DNA of 64,000 bases from Linanthus parryae. Taxonomy: Eukaryota; Streptophyta; Magnoliopsida; Ericales; Polemoniaceae. Location: the NCBI GenBank assembly GCA_023055425.1, contig JALGPY010000001.1:115239057-115303056 (forward strand). Reading direction: 5' to 3'. The position numbers and the translations under genes were made by a program. Below are positions 13,880 through 25,339 of the stretch, piece by piece. How positions within the stretch are numbered: the first letter of the stretch is position 1; every line of letters begins with the position of its first letter. The notes under the pieces were generated by a model. It did not search any database and had not been told where the DNA came from. It saw nothing but the letters and a program-made list of their open reading frames with translations.

Positions 13880-14580
13880 ACAAAAATTAAACAAATACGC
13901 AAGAACAAGAAAGAAACATAATCGACAATTTTATTAAACTTGTACGGGTTTGATACCCAAATTGATACAACTTATATGAATCGAAACAAATATTTGTGGA
14001 TCTTTCTTTGAAGGGTTTGATTTACAGAGTATACGAATGGGAGAGAGAGAGAGAGGGATATTTTGGGGTTTTGGAACCCTTTACCAGTTTGACGCCATTG
14101 ATCGTCTTGGAAGACTTGTCTCCGGTGTTTGGGTCCTCGCCTCCTGGACTCCGACCTCAGCTTTCTCCGACGTAGGAGTCGAAGTTTGTAGCGTGTGGTG
14201 TGGGTGATCTTCTTCTCGTCGTTACTTTCTTCTCTCTCTTTTTCTGTGTCTCTTCGCCTCCAAAAAGAATTCCATGTGCTTGTGATGAACCTCCTATATG
14301 TAGATCCTCTGAGCCAACCACCTGAGATACGTATCTGATCTCCTGATATTTGGTGGATCTGGAGATATTATCTTTTCTCCCCAGACTTGAAAATATTTTG
14401 GAGATCAACTTATCTCCTGATGCTAGACTTGTCAGCGTATCTGATATCTTATCTAGATAGGCTTTTAAGTTTGAATTTACTTGGGGCTTAGCCATATTTA
14501 GCGCGTCTTGAAATTCAAAGTTTTGGCATTTATTTTGATTTTTGAATGACAATTATGCTGTCAAAATTTTGGTGCCAACA
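13880..14580 (-). mobile_element. 3' LTR of the Tat/Ogre-type element (outer end approximate)
   Basis: On the minus strand the LTR begins TGTTGGCACCAAAATTTTG at 14580, immediately after a purine-rich tract, which fixes the inner edge. It contains repeated GATATC/GGAGATAAG-type motifs (14330-14460), a TATA-like ACATATAGG near 14296 and a CT-rich leader near 14040-14060. The outer end is not resolved, because the 5' LTR of this element is missing from the window. CA ends near 14103 or further left are possible. A minus frame of 131 codons in it has no domain and is taken as chance. Confidence 0.55.
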
Positions 14581-14592
14581 AATCCCCTCGTG
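14581..14592 (-). other. Polypurine tract of the Tat/Ogre-type element
   Basis: Minus-strand ACGAGGGGATT directly precedes the TGTTGGCACC start of the LTR. Position and composition fit a plus-strand primer for reverse transcription. Confidence 0.6.
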
Positions 14593-14719
14593 ATTCGTGT
14601 AAGAGGAGTTTTGGTCCCTTGCTCGAATCACGAAAACTTGGCACTTTGCCTTCTTTGCAGTATCGATTGCGATTTGCATGGCTAACCGATACAGTTTAGG
14701 CCGTTTGACAGTTAACATC

Positions 14720-15045
14720 GTGATTTGGATCGCAGTTCGCTTGGACTGACCATTTTGGACTAAAGCTTGGGTATAGAAACTTTAATTGCGCTTCGCATTA
14801 GCCGACCTGGCGACATTTGACATAGCAATTCTAATCGCAGTTCGCTTGGGCTGACCGTTTTGGTTTAATCCTGGCGACATTTGGTATAGTAATTTTGATT
14901 TCATTTCGCTTGGGCTGACCTCTGGTTTTAGCCACGCAATATTTGATGTAGCGATTTTGATCATGGTTCGCTTAGGCTTGACTTTAAGTTTTAGCCGTGC
15001 GACATTTGATATAGGAATTTCAATCGTAACTTGCTTGGGCAAAGC
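14720..15045. repeat. Tandem repeat, period about 62 bp, about 5-6 degenerate copies
   Basis: Recurring units contain 'GCGACATTTGATATAG' and 'GTTCGCTTGGGCTGACC'. The TTCGCT core recurs at 14841, 14905 and 14967 (spacing 64 and 62), with more divergent copies from 14736. The array sits right beside the polypurine tract, i.e. in the 3' untranslated region of the Tat-type element, where Ogre/Tat elements are known to carry variable tandem arrays. Confidence 0.75.
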
Positions 15046-15089
15046 GTTTTAATTATTTATTTATTTTTTGCAAGTAAGGCTTTCGTCCC

Positions 15090-15090
<1 letters not shown>

Positions 15091-15129
<39 letters not shown>
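15091..15129. repeat. Poly(T) run, 39 nt
   Basis: Uninterrupted T39 just beyond the 62-bp array. It could be the reverse complement of a retroposon poly(A) tail, but no retroposon body is recognisable beside it. Confidence 0.9.
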
Positions 15130-15133
<4 letters not shown>

Positions 15134-16389
15134 GCGCTTCAGTCCAAAGACATGTTATTTTACCAAGCTGACTCTTTCTTCGGCTTGTGCAATAAGCTTC
15201 TTTTGTTGGGTTGGTTTCCTTCAAACCCTTAGTGGCCCAATTTTATTTTTGTACTTCTTCTTCTTCTTTTATATTTTTTGCCTATAATTTGACCTTTGTT
15301 TGTTTTAGCTGCACTTCAGCTCTTTATTTTAGGGCCCACATAATGGGCTAGATTTTATCAGCCTTGCTCTACCCTAATTAACTCAGTACATTGATGAGTA
15401 TTTTTAATGCGGGAAGAGTCCTTTTAGGACTTGATTTCTTTTCCGCAGATAACTATGATAAGAGTCCCAATTTTTTTAAGGAGTTGGTGTCGATCCCTTT
15501 TTACATGTACGATCTGCTTTGAGAGAATTGACATCACCGCGAACCCTTTTCTACTCCATCGATCACGCCGCGCTGATGTTGCTATCTTTGTCTGCTGCAT
15601 AGCAAGTATCTTCAGGTATGTCTCTTGAAACTTATCTTTGCTTTTGTATTATTACAATACCCATGCTTGTGTTACTACGAGGACTTTCGAAATCGGAACT
15701 CTCAAGGGGAGCTCTGGGTTTATGTGGCCTAAAAGATAGAGGATTCTTCTGTTTGTTCTTGAGGTTGATTCGTTTGGAATTATAATAAATTTTTGTGATG
15801 TGATTATAACAGCAAGTAGGCGCAGGTGCAGTAATGGTTTCACATAACCTTCTTCTTAACATTCTCAAACCCTAATTGAGATGTCAAAGCCACCTTCAAC
15901 CGCCACAGTCAAGTACCATTGTTTTGGTTTTGCAAAAAGAGACTTCTAAGAGATGTTGGATGAAAATTTTGGAGTCTCCGAGAACTGGATGTTGGATGTA
16001 ATTACGTTCCAACCTCAATGAAAATCCTTATGATATTGATTGCTACTCCTCTAGCAGAGAGAGTTTATTGATCTCATTCAACACACTCCATTGAGCATCT
16101 CTTGAGTACCGTTAATGGCTATGTGTGTGGGTAGTTGAAGAAATTCATCTGCCTACCAGAAATTATAACTTATCAAGAACAGTAGGGAGAAAAAGATTGA
16201 GGAAGAAGATGAATCTAACAATAGTAACTGAATTGCTACTTGGTATCTTTATGCTCCATATGAGATTGTTCTTGTCCTAACGAATCTGCTTCGGCATGAA
16301 TGCTTTCCTCTTCTTTTCCTTTTTCACGCTTTTGTGATTCGAGAATTTTAAGCCCCCACGAATCTCACGATTATATTTTGAAAGTGTAA
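15130..16389. other. Non-coding part of the Tat-type element's 3' region
   Basis: No gene seen. A consensus splice-donor-like CTTCAGGTATGT lies near 15612-15623 on the + strand, resembling another at 18016-18025, which could relate to 5' non-coding exons of the antisense PMD gene. This is inference only. Confidence 0.35.
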
Positions 16390-17870
16390 TGTAGACTAAA
16401 TACAGGACCTAAATACTCTAGAAGGGGGGGGGGGGTTCAATAGAGTATGGAAACTTTTTGCAAAACTCAAAGTTTAACAGAAAGACTTTGTGTGAAACTC
16501 AAATCTCAAGGTCTTGAGATGTTAGTAAACTGTCTGAAACTTACAAAGGCAAAATAGTAAGCTTCAAGGCCTTGAACTGTAAGCAATTCTAAACAACTTT
16601 TGAACCCTAGTTTGATTTGAGTTGTGTGCAGCAGATAATAATCAAACTGTAAAGTAAAGAACACAAAGCAATTTTACAGAGTTCAGTCCCAATGGCCTAT
16701 TCTCGACCTGAGGGATCTAATCCCACCAGGATTGGGCAAACACTTCTTATTACTCACACATAAACAACCCTAGATCTTCAAGCCTAAGTGATTTCCCTTA
16801 CACCTATACAGCTTGTGGTTCCAAACCTATCTAGTTCCAGCTACTAACTGTTGAGCTAACAAGAACCTCTTGTTGTTCACTTGAACAACCAACCACTAGG
16901 TTAAGTGAGGTTTAATATAATCTAGAGATACACAGGTAGAAGTACAAGTGAAGAACGCAGTATGAAGGTAAGCTGTTGAAGCCTGGATGTGTTCTTCTGG
17001 AAAACTGGATTGATTTGATCTTCACGAATCTGGAATAAAGCTTGAATGATTGTTTGTTTGAATGAATGATATCTTACGATTTTGTCACACCTCTCAGAGT
17101 ATTCTGCAAGCCACTTTCTTCTTTAAAATCAAAACCAGTCTCTTTTATCCACAACTGCAACTGATTGAGAGACTTTAGGATCTCAGTTCCTACAAATCCT
17201 CCTTCTGTTTTCAGCTGAAATTCAAACAGCTTCAAGTGGATATCCGTTGGAGTTTGTTGAGATTGCTCCTGCACGTTTAACAACCCTGCAACAGCATTGA
17301 AACACAGCAACAACAAAATCCAGAAAGCTAACAGTGCTATGACTGTTTGGTTATACAGTTTCTGATAAAACTGTATAAGAGACTTAGAACAATGACCTGT
17401 ATATCTTCTAAAATATATGAATTATGAAAACAAGTTTAAGACACTTAGAAGTGAGTAAATAATCACAATACTAAGAATAACAACCTGCAAGAAAGAATGA
17501 ACTAAGTTCTGTAAAAACTGTCAGCAGCTCAAGGCACATCTCAAGGCCTTGGAGCTCTGAACCTGCTTCACAGAATTTCAAAGATATACCCAGATAACTT
17601 TGATTCTTCCTGTTCTGATCATCTGAAATTGTGTTAGATATATAAATAGTATAATCCAAAAGTATATGCAGTATACCACTGATTTGCATAATCAGATATC
17701 CAATCTGCGACTCAGAATTGTTAGAACATATAGCAGAATAGAATAACTCAAGGCTTTGAAGTTTAGTCAATATGTGAAGGCCTTGAGATGACTGAGATGC
17801 TTTGTTGCTTATGTCTTGATCTTTTGTCTTTCATCACTCAAAACAATTACCAACCAAAACACATTCAGGG
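16390..17870 (-). mobile_element. Solo or truncated copia-type (SIRE/Maximus-like) LTR
   Basis: A G12 run in TCTAGAAGGGGGG..TTCAATAG (16420-16443) and the phrase with AACACAAAGCAATTTTACAGAG (about 16660-16682) are patterns I associate with LTRs of SIRE/Maximus-type copia elements. At the right end, minus-strand TTGTTTTGAGTGATGAAAGACAAA resembles their LTR start. The motif AGGCCTTGA recurs several times inside. No coding sequence, PBS or partner LTR is present. Termini and TSD could not be fixed, so 'solo LTR' is inference. Confidence 0.45.
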
Positions 17871-19319
17871 ATCTTGACTCAAAATATTTTTTATCGTAAT
17901 CTTCTACACGGTACGCAAAAGTTGATGTTTCAGAATTCTTCGGTTTGAGGACGACTTTTTCGCTATTACGCGTGTTCTAATTCGCGCTTCGCTTTGTTGC
18001 TCGTTCGTTGCAATCTGCAGGTATGTGAACTCTGTTTGAGAGACGATCTCCTTCACCTTCTTTTGGAGTTATATGCATGAATGTAAAGAGACGGTCTTCA
18101 TGTTTGCCTCACAACGAATTCTGAGAAATTTTTATTCTTTGGTCGATTCGTATTCGGCATTCCCAGGGCGTTTTTAGGATCGTTTCGTTTCTTACTAGGA
18201 TCTAGTTACTCCTCATATTTGCAAATTGCACACATATACGTACACTTATATTTTGAGCATGAACCGCTTCACGTGTATGACGAATTTTCTTCGCATACGC
18301 GCATCCCCTTCCATTGATGGCTAGCAATGCTTTTCATGAAGGTATTTAGAACACCGCAGCTAACAAAAACAAACTGAAGCACTGGAGACAAATTATCAAA
18401 ACGAGACACCACCAATCATTGAAACAAGGGTGCTTCACCATACTAAAACAGTTACAACCTTGTCACGTGATATCTTTTCTAGTTTTGAGATTCACCCATG
18501 TAACAGATTTTTGTTTGTTTGGTGATACTGGTGCTTGTTGGGCTTACATAATGACGTCATGCCAATGCATCTGTTATATTTCGACATTATTGACGTGCAG
18601 TAACTTTTTTATGCCTCCAATTTCTTTGTAGTATCGTTTGGGCTTTGTATCGTCCTGTTTGGAACATTAAGATGAACCCATGCACAAAGGACTCATGCAC
18701 AACATCTAGCATGAGTGTGCTCATCATGACCAAGACCAGTTTTTAATGCAGTAGTCCCTTCACCCTATTAGCTCTTTGTATATGCATGAATGGTGACTTT
18801 ATTGCACAGCATCATTCGAACGGCAATGAGAGGCTATGACTGCTTTTCCGTGGTCACATGAGAGAGTCTATGTCGCTAGTCGGTTTTATACCAGTTTGTT
18901 GCGCAATCAAACATATTTGCGAACCCGAAAATGCTTGCACATTTATTTTTTATTGAAAAGCTCTTCTCAGCTCAATCACTTGCACGATCAACCTCATGCA
19001 TTAATTATTGATGACTTTTAAATTGTTTTTCTTCTATTTGTACATATGCAATGTTCACTGTGATGCATCAATATGATTATTTTAATCACATCTTTATAGC
19101 TCCACATGTTTTTCCCTTGACACTTCAGTGATCATTGTTTCTTATTACTGAAAATACTCAGTTTTTTTATTCTTTTTCTTCAAAGTTTCTTTCCATCAAG
19201 CCTGTTTGGTCGCCACCCATTTTGTTCACCTTTTCGCGAATTGTTACAGTCAAACAGGTATGACTTTCATGTAGCCATACACATTTAAGTTCATAGATTT
19301 TTTTTTTTTTAATCTGTGA
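17871..19319. other. Non-coding region 5' of the antisense PMD gene
   Basis: No gene recognised. TCTGCAG|GTATGTGAA at about 18014-18029 is an excellent plant splice-donor context on the + strand. Paired with the acceptor at 20001-20003 it would make a roughly 2-kb 5'-UTR intron containing the tandem array. This is an inference from splice-site consensus only. Confidence 0.35.
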
Positions 19320-19945
19320 CCTTATAATGCCGGCTTGCATCTTGATGGGTGTTCGGTTGGGCATTCGCTCGGCCTTCATCCTGACGGGTGTTTGGTCGCG
19401 CACGTCATCGGCTTGCATCCCTCCGGATGTTTGGTCGCAGCTTACATCTCAACGGGTGTTCGGTCGAGCGTTTGCTCGGCTCTCATCCTGACGGGCGTTT
19501 GGTTGCGGCTTTCATCCCTCCGGATGTTTGGTCGCTTATGACATTGGCTTGCATCCCTCCGGGTGTCTGGTCACGGCTTGCATCCCGACGAGTGTTTGGT
19601 CGAGCATTTGCTCGGCTCTCACCCAGACGGGTGTTTGGTTGCGGCCTTCATCCCTCCGGGTTTGGTCATAGACATCTTTGGCTTGCGTCCTTCCGGATGT
19701 CTGGTCACAGCTTGCATCCCAACGGATGTTTGGTCGAGCATTCGCTCGGCTTTCATCCTTCCGCATGTTTGGTTGCGGCTTTCATCCCTACGGATGTATG
19801 CTTGCGCACATACTCGGCTTGCGTCGTTCCGAATGTTTGGTCGTGGCTTACATCCTAACGGGTGTTTGGTCAAGCATTTGATCGGCTTTCATCCTGACAG
19901 GTGTTTGGTTGCGGCTTTCATCCCTACGGATGTATGGTCGTTTTG
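19320..19945. repeat. Higher-order tandem repeat (about 135 bp, four ~34-bp subunits)
   Basis: Subunits of the form 'GGCTTKCATCCnnnCGGRTGTTTGGTCG' alternate with longer ones containing a 'GAGCATTTGCTC' insert. The cores beginning GCTTGC at 19411, 19547, 19681 and 19817 are 136, 134 and 136 bp apart, giving about 4.5 higher-order copies. Frames stay open on both strands because of the repeat; they have no domain and are not annotated as genes. The array lies in the region between pol and the 3' LTR of the Tat-type element. Confidence 0.85.
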
Positions 19946-22328
19946 GTATTATGCTTATGGGTTACATTTTATATGTATCTAACCCTTTTTCTTTCTGCAA
20001 CAGGTTGCGTACGATGGCTGATTTTGAGTTTGTCAAGACTGAGAACCTTCGGAAACTCAACGAAGATGATCCCAATGACAGAAATGGAAGTAGGGTTGAG
20101 AGGCATCCTCCACTGATCCGTCTGTTGACCCTTCCAACGAAAAGTGGTCCTTTTCACGAAGATTATAACTTAATCCAATGGATTAGTAGATCGTGCTCTT
20201 CCTATGCCAGGTCTGGGCTTATTACGCAGAGTGGATCCGAACGGCTTGGTCTTCTTCGTCCGTTTCACCAGGAGGAAACCGATCCTACAGGCGCACCGAG
20301 CCTCTTCGAAACGCTTCATAAGACAATGAATAACAAATATTTGAATTGGGATTCAACCTTTGGCGTTCAGCAAACCAGCGGATTCTTTCGATCTTCAGAA
20401 TGGCAGTTTTGGGTTAAGGAGGTGTGCTTCGATAATTCTCTTGTTCTAGGGCAAGCTGAGATTTTCATGGCTCTTTATATCTCAATGTATTCATATCAAC
20501 GTTGTACTCATCTTTTTAAAGCCTTCTTGGAGAGATGGTGTCCGGACACTAACTCCTTTCATGCAGCATACGGGGAGGTAGGGATTTTGCTATGGGATCT
20601 TCACCGGGTTAGTGGCCTACCCATCATGGGAGAGTTTTATGACGAGTTTATCCCATACAACGATTCGTTGTATACTGAAACGTCAACTGTTTGCCGGGAT
20701 TTGTTTCGCATTTATGCTCACGATAGTTCGTCGAAAAAGTTTATGAACTGGTTCGACTGTTTTTTTGAAAGTGATGGGGGAAAATATCGCCGTAAAGACA
20801 ACATCACTCCTGACACCTTTCTTGCCGGTTGCCTTGCGTGTTGGCTTAGTGGTTTTGTGCTTCCTACCAATAAGAACGAGGTACGACTATCAACTTTTTA
20901 TCCGGGGTCTAAGATTGCAACTAAGGGTTCTAAATACAGTTTGGCTGTACCTGTTTTGGCCCAGCTGTACCACTCTTTCAAAGTAATTTCTGAAACTATT
21001 CCGCAGGGCAAGAAGACTATCCATGGCCTTTTTCATTAATTCTTAAGGTGGGTCTCCATGTACTTTCCGCGGACATACTCTCGTGAAAAGCTCGAGCCAC
21101 CTCCCATGATGCCGAAGGATGACTTCATACCTTTCTTGGGCACTATCAGAGGTCAAGCATGTTACAAGTTCGACAATTGGGCGCTATGAAGCACATTCCT
21201 TGTTTGAATACTTGAATGAGATACTATTTGCGGCCATCCCACGGCCTGAATTCCCTGATACCTTTGCTGATACCCCTAAGCTTTCAACCAGTCAGTGCGC
21301 TTACATGATTAGCTTGCATCCTGGGGTGTTGACATGTAGAAGTGGCTCGATTTTTATTGCCGAACCTTACGCCCCAAATCGCTATGCTAGACAATTTGGA
21401 TTTAGTCAAGCGTTCCCTAAGGATCTCACGGATATCTTGGTGTCTTGTCGTAACGAGAGTTTTAACCCTGATATATTTTGTAGTCATTGGCTTAAGATGA
21501 TGGACACCTTTGCGCACGATAAAACGATCACCTTGCCGGCGAAGAATCCTAATCCCACGGAATTATATGTCACCAGGCCTTATGGATCTTGGTGGGTGGC
21601 ATCTACCTTCTCCGCTCTTCAGGTATTGTCTCGTTCTGGTAGACAGGAGCCTAACACTCGGAAGAGACCTCAAATAAGCAATTCGAGATCTGGCCCAAAA
21701 CGTCATCATGTTCCTAAGCCAAAGGCGAAAGGAAAGGTTCAAGAGGAAGAGTTTCTAGAGCCCAGCAGGGTGAGTTCTGACTTGGTTATGCGTGATCGCA
21801 TCAATGCCGAAGCCCCGGATTCTTATAGCTCTTTATCCAAGTGTAGTAGTGAATATGGCCAGTACCAATTACAAGTTGTCTCCCCATACTCAAGCGACCA
21901 CCTTGCTCTTTTGCGAAAACTATTGTAATGACTCCTGGCGTGGACCCAACAGTGTATACCGCGGAATTCCAAGCGTCGCTTGTGCGGAGGAAAGGTGTTG
22001 GTATCCCATCGGTTCCTTCATTTAACTTGACTTCCTCTGAGTCCAAATTCTCAAGTTATTTATTGGATTTCTTTAGTGACAAAACCATAGATGATGTCAT
22101 GGAATTATTTGGTGGTGACGGGCATAGATTTGTGTGCTCGGTGTTGTGAGCATCAAGAGTAATAATACGGTATTATTAATACCCCCGCTCGGTCACTTGG
22201 TTCTGAGAAGACTCAAGTGTTAAGTGATGGAGATGATGATGATGATGACATGTACAATGACTACAACCCACTATCCGATGATTCTCCAGACATGGAGGTG
22301 CAGTCAAGTGGTCCGACCCGTGAGACAG

Positions 22329-22401
22329 GTACACTCAAAGATTTTTTTTCCTGCATTTATCATTGCTCATCTCCTTCTAACACGTTGCCCTTTTTTTCTA
22401 G
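22329..22401 (+). other. Intron of the antisense PMD gene (a)
   Basis: GACAG|GTACAC donor and TTTTTCTAG acceptor; 73 nt, T-rich. It joins a split Gly codon (phase 1) and keeps the frame open into the next exon. Confidence 0.7.
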
Positions 22402-22488
22402 GTCTTTCTGAGAATTTGAGGGGGAACAAAGTGAGAGTTCGTCTGGACATTAACTCATCAGATCTTCCTACTAGTACTCCTTCACCAA

Positions 22489-22588
22489 GTGAGCGTCATT
22501 TTGTGTGCTCACGTATTACTTCTTCACATATCTTCCACGACTTTTTATCATTTTTTTATTTATTTTTATTATTATTTTTTTTTTGCAG
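22489..22588 (+). other. Intron of the antisense PMD gene (b)
   Basis: CACCAA|GTGAGC donor and a long T-tract before TTTTGCAG; 100 nt. The exon before it (22402-22488) is 87 nt, a multiple of three, and phase 1 is kept. Confidence 0.7.
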
Positions 22589-22660
22589 GAAAGGCTCTTG
22601 TCAACTTTGGTTGTACACGGGACACCTCTTCGGTAGTCTCCATTACGGTCCCTTCACGAG

Positions 22661-22738
22661 GTAAACTTAGCTTTATACTTTCTAAAGCTTTTATGTACTC
22701 CTTCTCTATTGTATTTAACACAATAGCATGTCGTGCAG
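22661..22738 (+). other. Intron of the antisense PMD gene (c)
   Basis: CACGAG|GTAAAC donor and TCGTGCAG acceptor; 78 nt. The exon before it (22589-22660) is 72 nt, again a multiple of three in phase 1. Confidence 0.7.
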
Positions 22739-23993
22739 GGAATAGTTCTACTTCCCCGTCCCTTGGGAGTGACATGCAGACCTTATTGTCCGACCTAAAG
22801 GAGCCCGCACCTATTGCTGACAATTTTCCCCTGAAGCGTGTTACGGAGGAATGGGTCTCAAAGACCATATGGGAGGCTCTTACCAGGGAGCTGAAACAGT
22901 GCACAACTTCCAACAACTTCCCGAAGATGATTGAAGATGCAAACAAAGCCTTCACTCATTTGGGACAAATGCATGTAGACTTAGCACCCCTTTTTCTCAA
23001 AGTCACAAATTTCATCCGAATCTCCATGTCGCGTTATCAAGCGGAGCATCTTTCTTCAAATATTGAGGAAAAGGCCCAACTTTTGTAAAAAACCAAAGCA
23101 GAGCTAGAGTCCAAGTCTGAAGCTCTCTAGAAGGTGAGAGAAAAGAATGCTGACTGTGAAAAGGCACTTCAACGTTTCATAGCCAAGATGTCTAAGAAGA
23201 AGGAAGAGGAATCCGACATGGCCGCCCCTGTCGACATGATTTAAGAGAAAGTTGCTCAGCTGGAGAAGGAGATCACCCCAAGGATGGTATGGCTCTAGAT
23301 ACCACCACTCAATAGGAGGCTTTTAACAAGGCCGTTGAGGCGTTAGCTCTTGAGGACTAAAGAACTCCCCGTACTTCATTTGTTTTATTTGTTTAGTACT
23401 TTGGACTTTTTTTGTGGGATTATTTTTGTTTCTCTGCTTTGATTGCTTGCAAAAAAAATTTAGTGACGCTTTGCTTCGTCATAATTAGAACATCATATCC
23501 TTTCCATATGCCTTTTTTTCTTCCTTGCGTAATAAATTTTTTTATTTTCCGCTAAGCATTCAAAGAACACATGGAATTTCACATTTTTTTGCAGGGGGAA
23601 AATGAGATTTTGGTATGGGGTGGACTGAACTCGATTATTTTTGAATTCGAGCTGCCTACGTACCCTTTCGGGATCAAGTCGAACGTAGTTCATTGGAGTG
23701 AATTTTTTGTTTGCTGGACTGAACTTGAAATGAGATCAAGATGCCTACGTACCCTTTCGGGATCAAGTCGAGCGTAGTTCAAATGGGGTAATTTTTTTAT
23801 TTTTTATTTTTTATTTTTTTTAGACCTTAATTAGTGCACGGCCGCCCTTTCGGGTTTTCAACCTTGCAGGTCATTTACTTGTCCTTGATTTGGACAGGAC
23901 CGCCCTTTCGGGTTTTCAGCCCAGTGGACTTTGCATATGAGCTATTCATGCGCCCACCCCCTCTTCAAGACATCTTTTAGGGGTAGTACCTTT

Positions 23994-25339
23994 TTAGGAA
24001 CCTGGCATTGGTTGGTGGTAGCATTCTTTCACCATCCTCTGTGACAAGTAAGTTCCATTTGAATAGACCTTTTCAATCACATATGGCCCTTCCCACTTAG
24101 GCTCCAACTTTCCTTTCGTCCTCCTAGTCACGATGATAGGTGTTCGGACCATTAGGACAAAGTCACCTTTTTTGAAAGAACGTAGGCGTACCCTCTTGTT
24201 GAAAGCATTGGCCATCCTTTGTTGATATGCTTCCAAGTTTTGTTGGGCCTGTAGCCTTCTCTCATCCAAGGTTTCCAACTCGGCTAATCGTACCTCTGCA
24301 TGTTCTTCTTCGGTAAGGGACTCCTGCACTGCCACTCGTAGGGAAGGTATTTGAACTTCCAGTGGTAGAACCGCCTCACCCCCAAAAACTAGTGAATATG
24401 GCGTTGCTTGTGTAGCGGTTCTGTGGGATGTCCGGTAAGCCCATAACGCTTCCTGCAACTTTTCTGGCCGTGTTCTCTTGTTTTATCCACCATTTTCTTG
24501 AGAATTTTACTCAAGGTTTTATTAATCGCCTCGACCAAACCATTTGCAGGTGCATGATAACTCGTGGAATGGTTTGACTTTATGTTGTACTTGGCGTATA
24601 ATTCTTACAAAGCATCACTCTTGAACGGTTGCCCGTTTTCTGCCATGATCCTATCCGGTACCCCAAATCGGTAGATAATGTGGGTCTTTATGAACTTGGA
24701 GACAGTAGCACTTTTGAAGTCTTTTAAGGCTACAACTTCCGCCCATTTGGAGAAATAATCAGTAGCAGTCAAGATGTATCTGTACCCCCTTGATGATGGA
24801 GGGACAAATGGCCCAATTATATCCATACCCCAAGCGGAAAATGGCTATGATGTTGTGGTGACGTGCAAGGGCTCAGGAGGCTGGTGAATGAAGTCTCCAT
24901 GGTACTGGCACACTTGACACCTTTTGGAAAAGTTGATGCAATCTGCAATCATGTTTGGCCAGTAGTACCTAAACGCTTGAGTTGCATGTGCAATTTGGTC
25001 CACTTTGGTGGGCACTGCAAACTCCGGCATGTACTTCGGTCCGGCTTCATGAATGGACTTTCCAGCAACACATCGAAGGTAAATCCCATCCAACAATCGT
25101 TTGTAAAGAACATCTTTTAGCATGATGAACTTTGATGCACGTCGTCTCACTGCGTTTCTTTTTGCCTTGTTTTCAGGAAGCCTTACATCTCGAAGATAGT
25201 GTATGAACACGTCTCTCCAGTCTTCCTCATCTTTATCATTCTTGGCAGAGAGCGTCATCACTTCAGCAACATTTGGGGTTTTCATGAGGGTCTCTAACAC
25301 TCTCCTCTCTCCAACTGTCACGGTAATTGTCTTACTATC
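23994..25339 (-). pseudogene. Tat/Ogre-type integrase region
   Basis: Reading down the minus strand: an HHCC-type zinc domain (CQVCQYHGDF, about 24915-24885, with upstream His residues in HATQAFRYYWPNM); the catalytic core starting WGMDIIGPF with FSKWAEVVALKDF; FGVPDRIMAENGQPF; ANGLVEAINKTL; then a C-terminal GKLEPKWEGPYVIEKVY. The family joins retroelement cDNA to the host chromosome. Of the DDE triad, the first Asp (MDIIGP) and the Glu (LVEA) are visible, but the second Asp (normally in T/SDNG) is Glu in MAENG. Stops at about 24843, 24602 and 24459 split it into three frames. No chromodomain is present, as expected for Tat-type elements. Confidence 0.85.

Larger units (their letters stand above)
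20014..23360 (+). pseudogene. Antisense PMD (plant mobile domain) gene carried by the Tat-type retrotransposon
   Basis: The + strand gene is opposite to gag-pol. ATG 20014 follows a TTCTGCAACAG splice-acceptor context. The first frame (to 21039) carries the plant mobile domain (aminotransferase-like PMD, PF10536 type): FWVKEVCFDN, then SFHAAYGEVGILLWDL and SGLPIMGEFYDEF, matching the PMD 'FHLP.GE.T.TL.D.....GLP..G' core. It is broken at 21039 and again near 21190; the same protein resumes at about 21187-21928 and becomes basic. An acidic segment (22217-22328) and three clean GT-AG introns follow, all in phase 1. The last exon (from 22739) has a helical, coiled-coil-like tail whose frame is cut by stops at 23088 and beyond. 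PMD proteins are known as MAIN/MAIL-type host factors and as cargo in plant transposable elements; the molecular function is not established. The original exon structure is still readable, so decay is recent relative to capture. Confidence 0.75.

Noticed and set aside
19388..19982. Overlapping open frames on both strands with repeating SxRMFGR or HPDGCLV patterns
   Set aside because: They are translations of the 135-bp tandem array; openness in several frames is a property of the repeat, not of coding selection.
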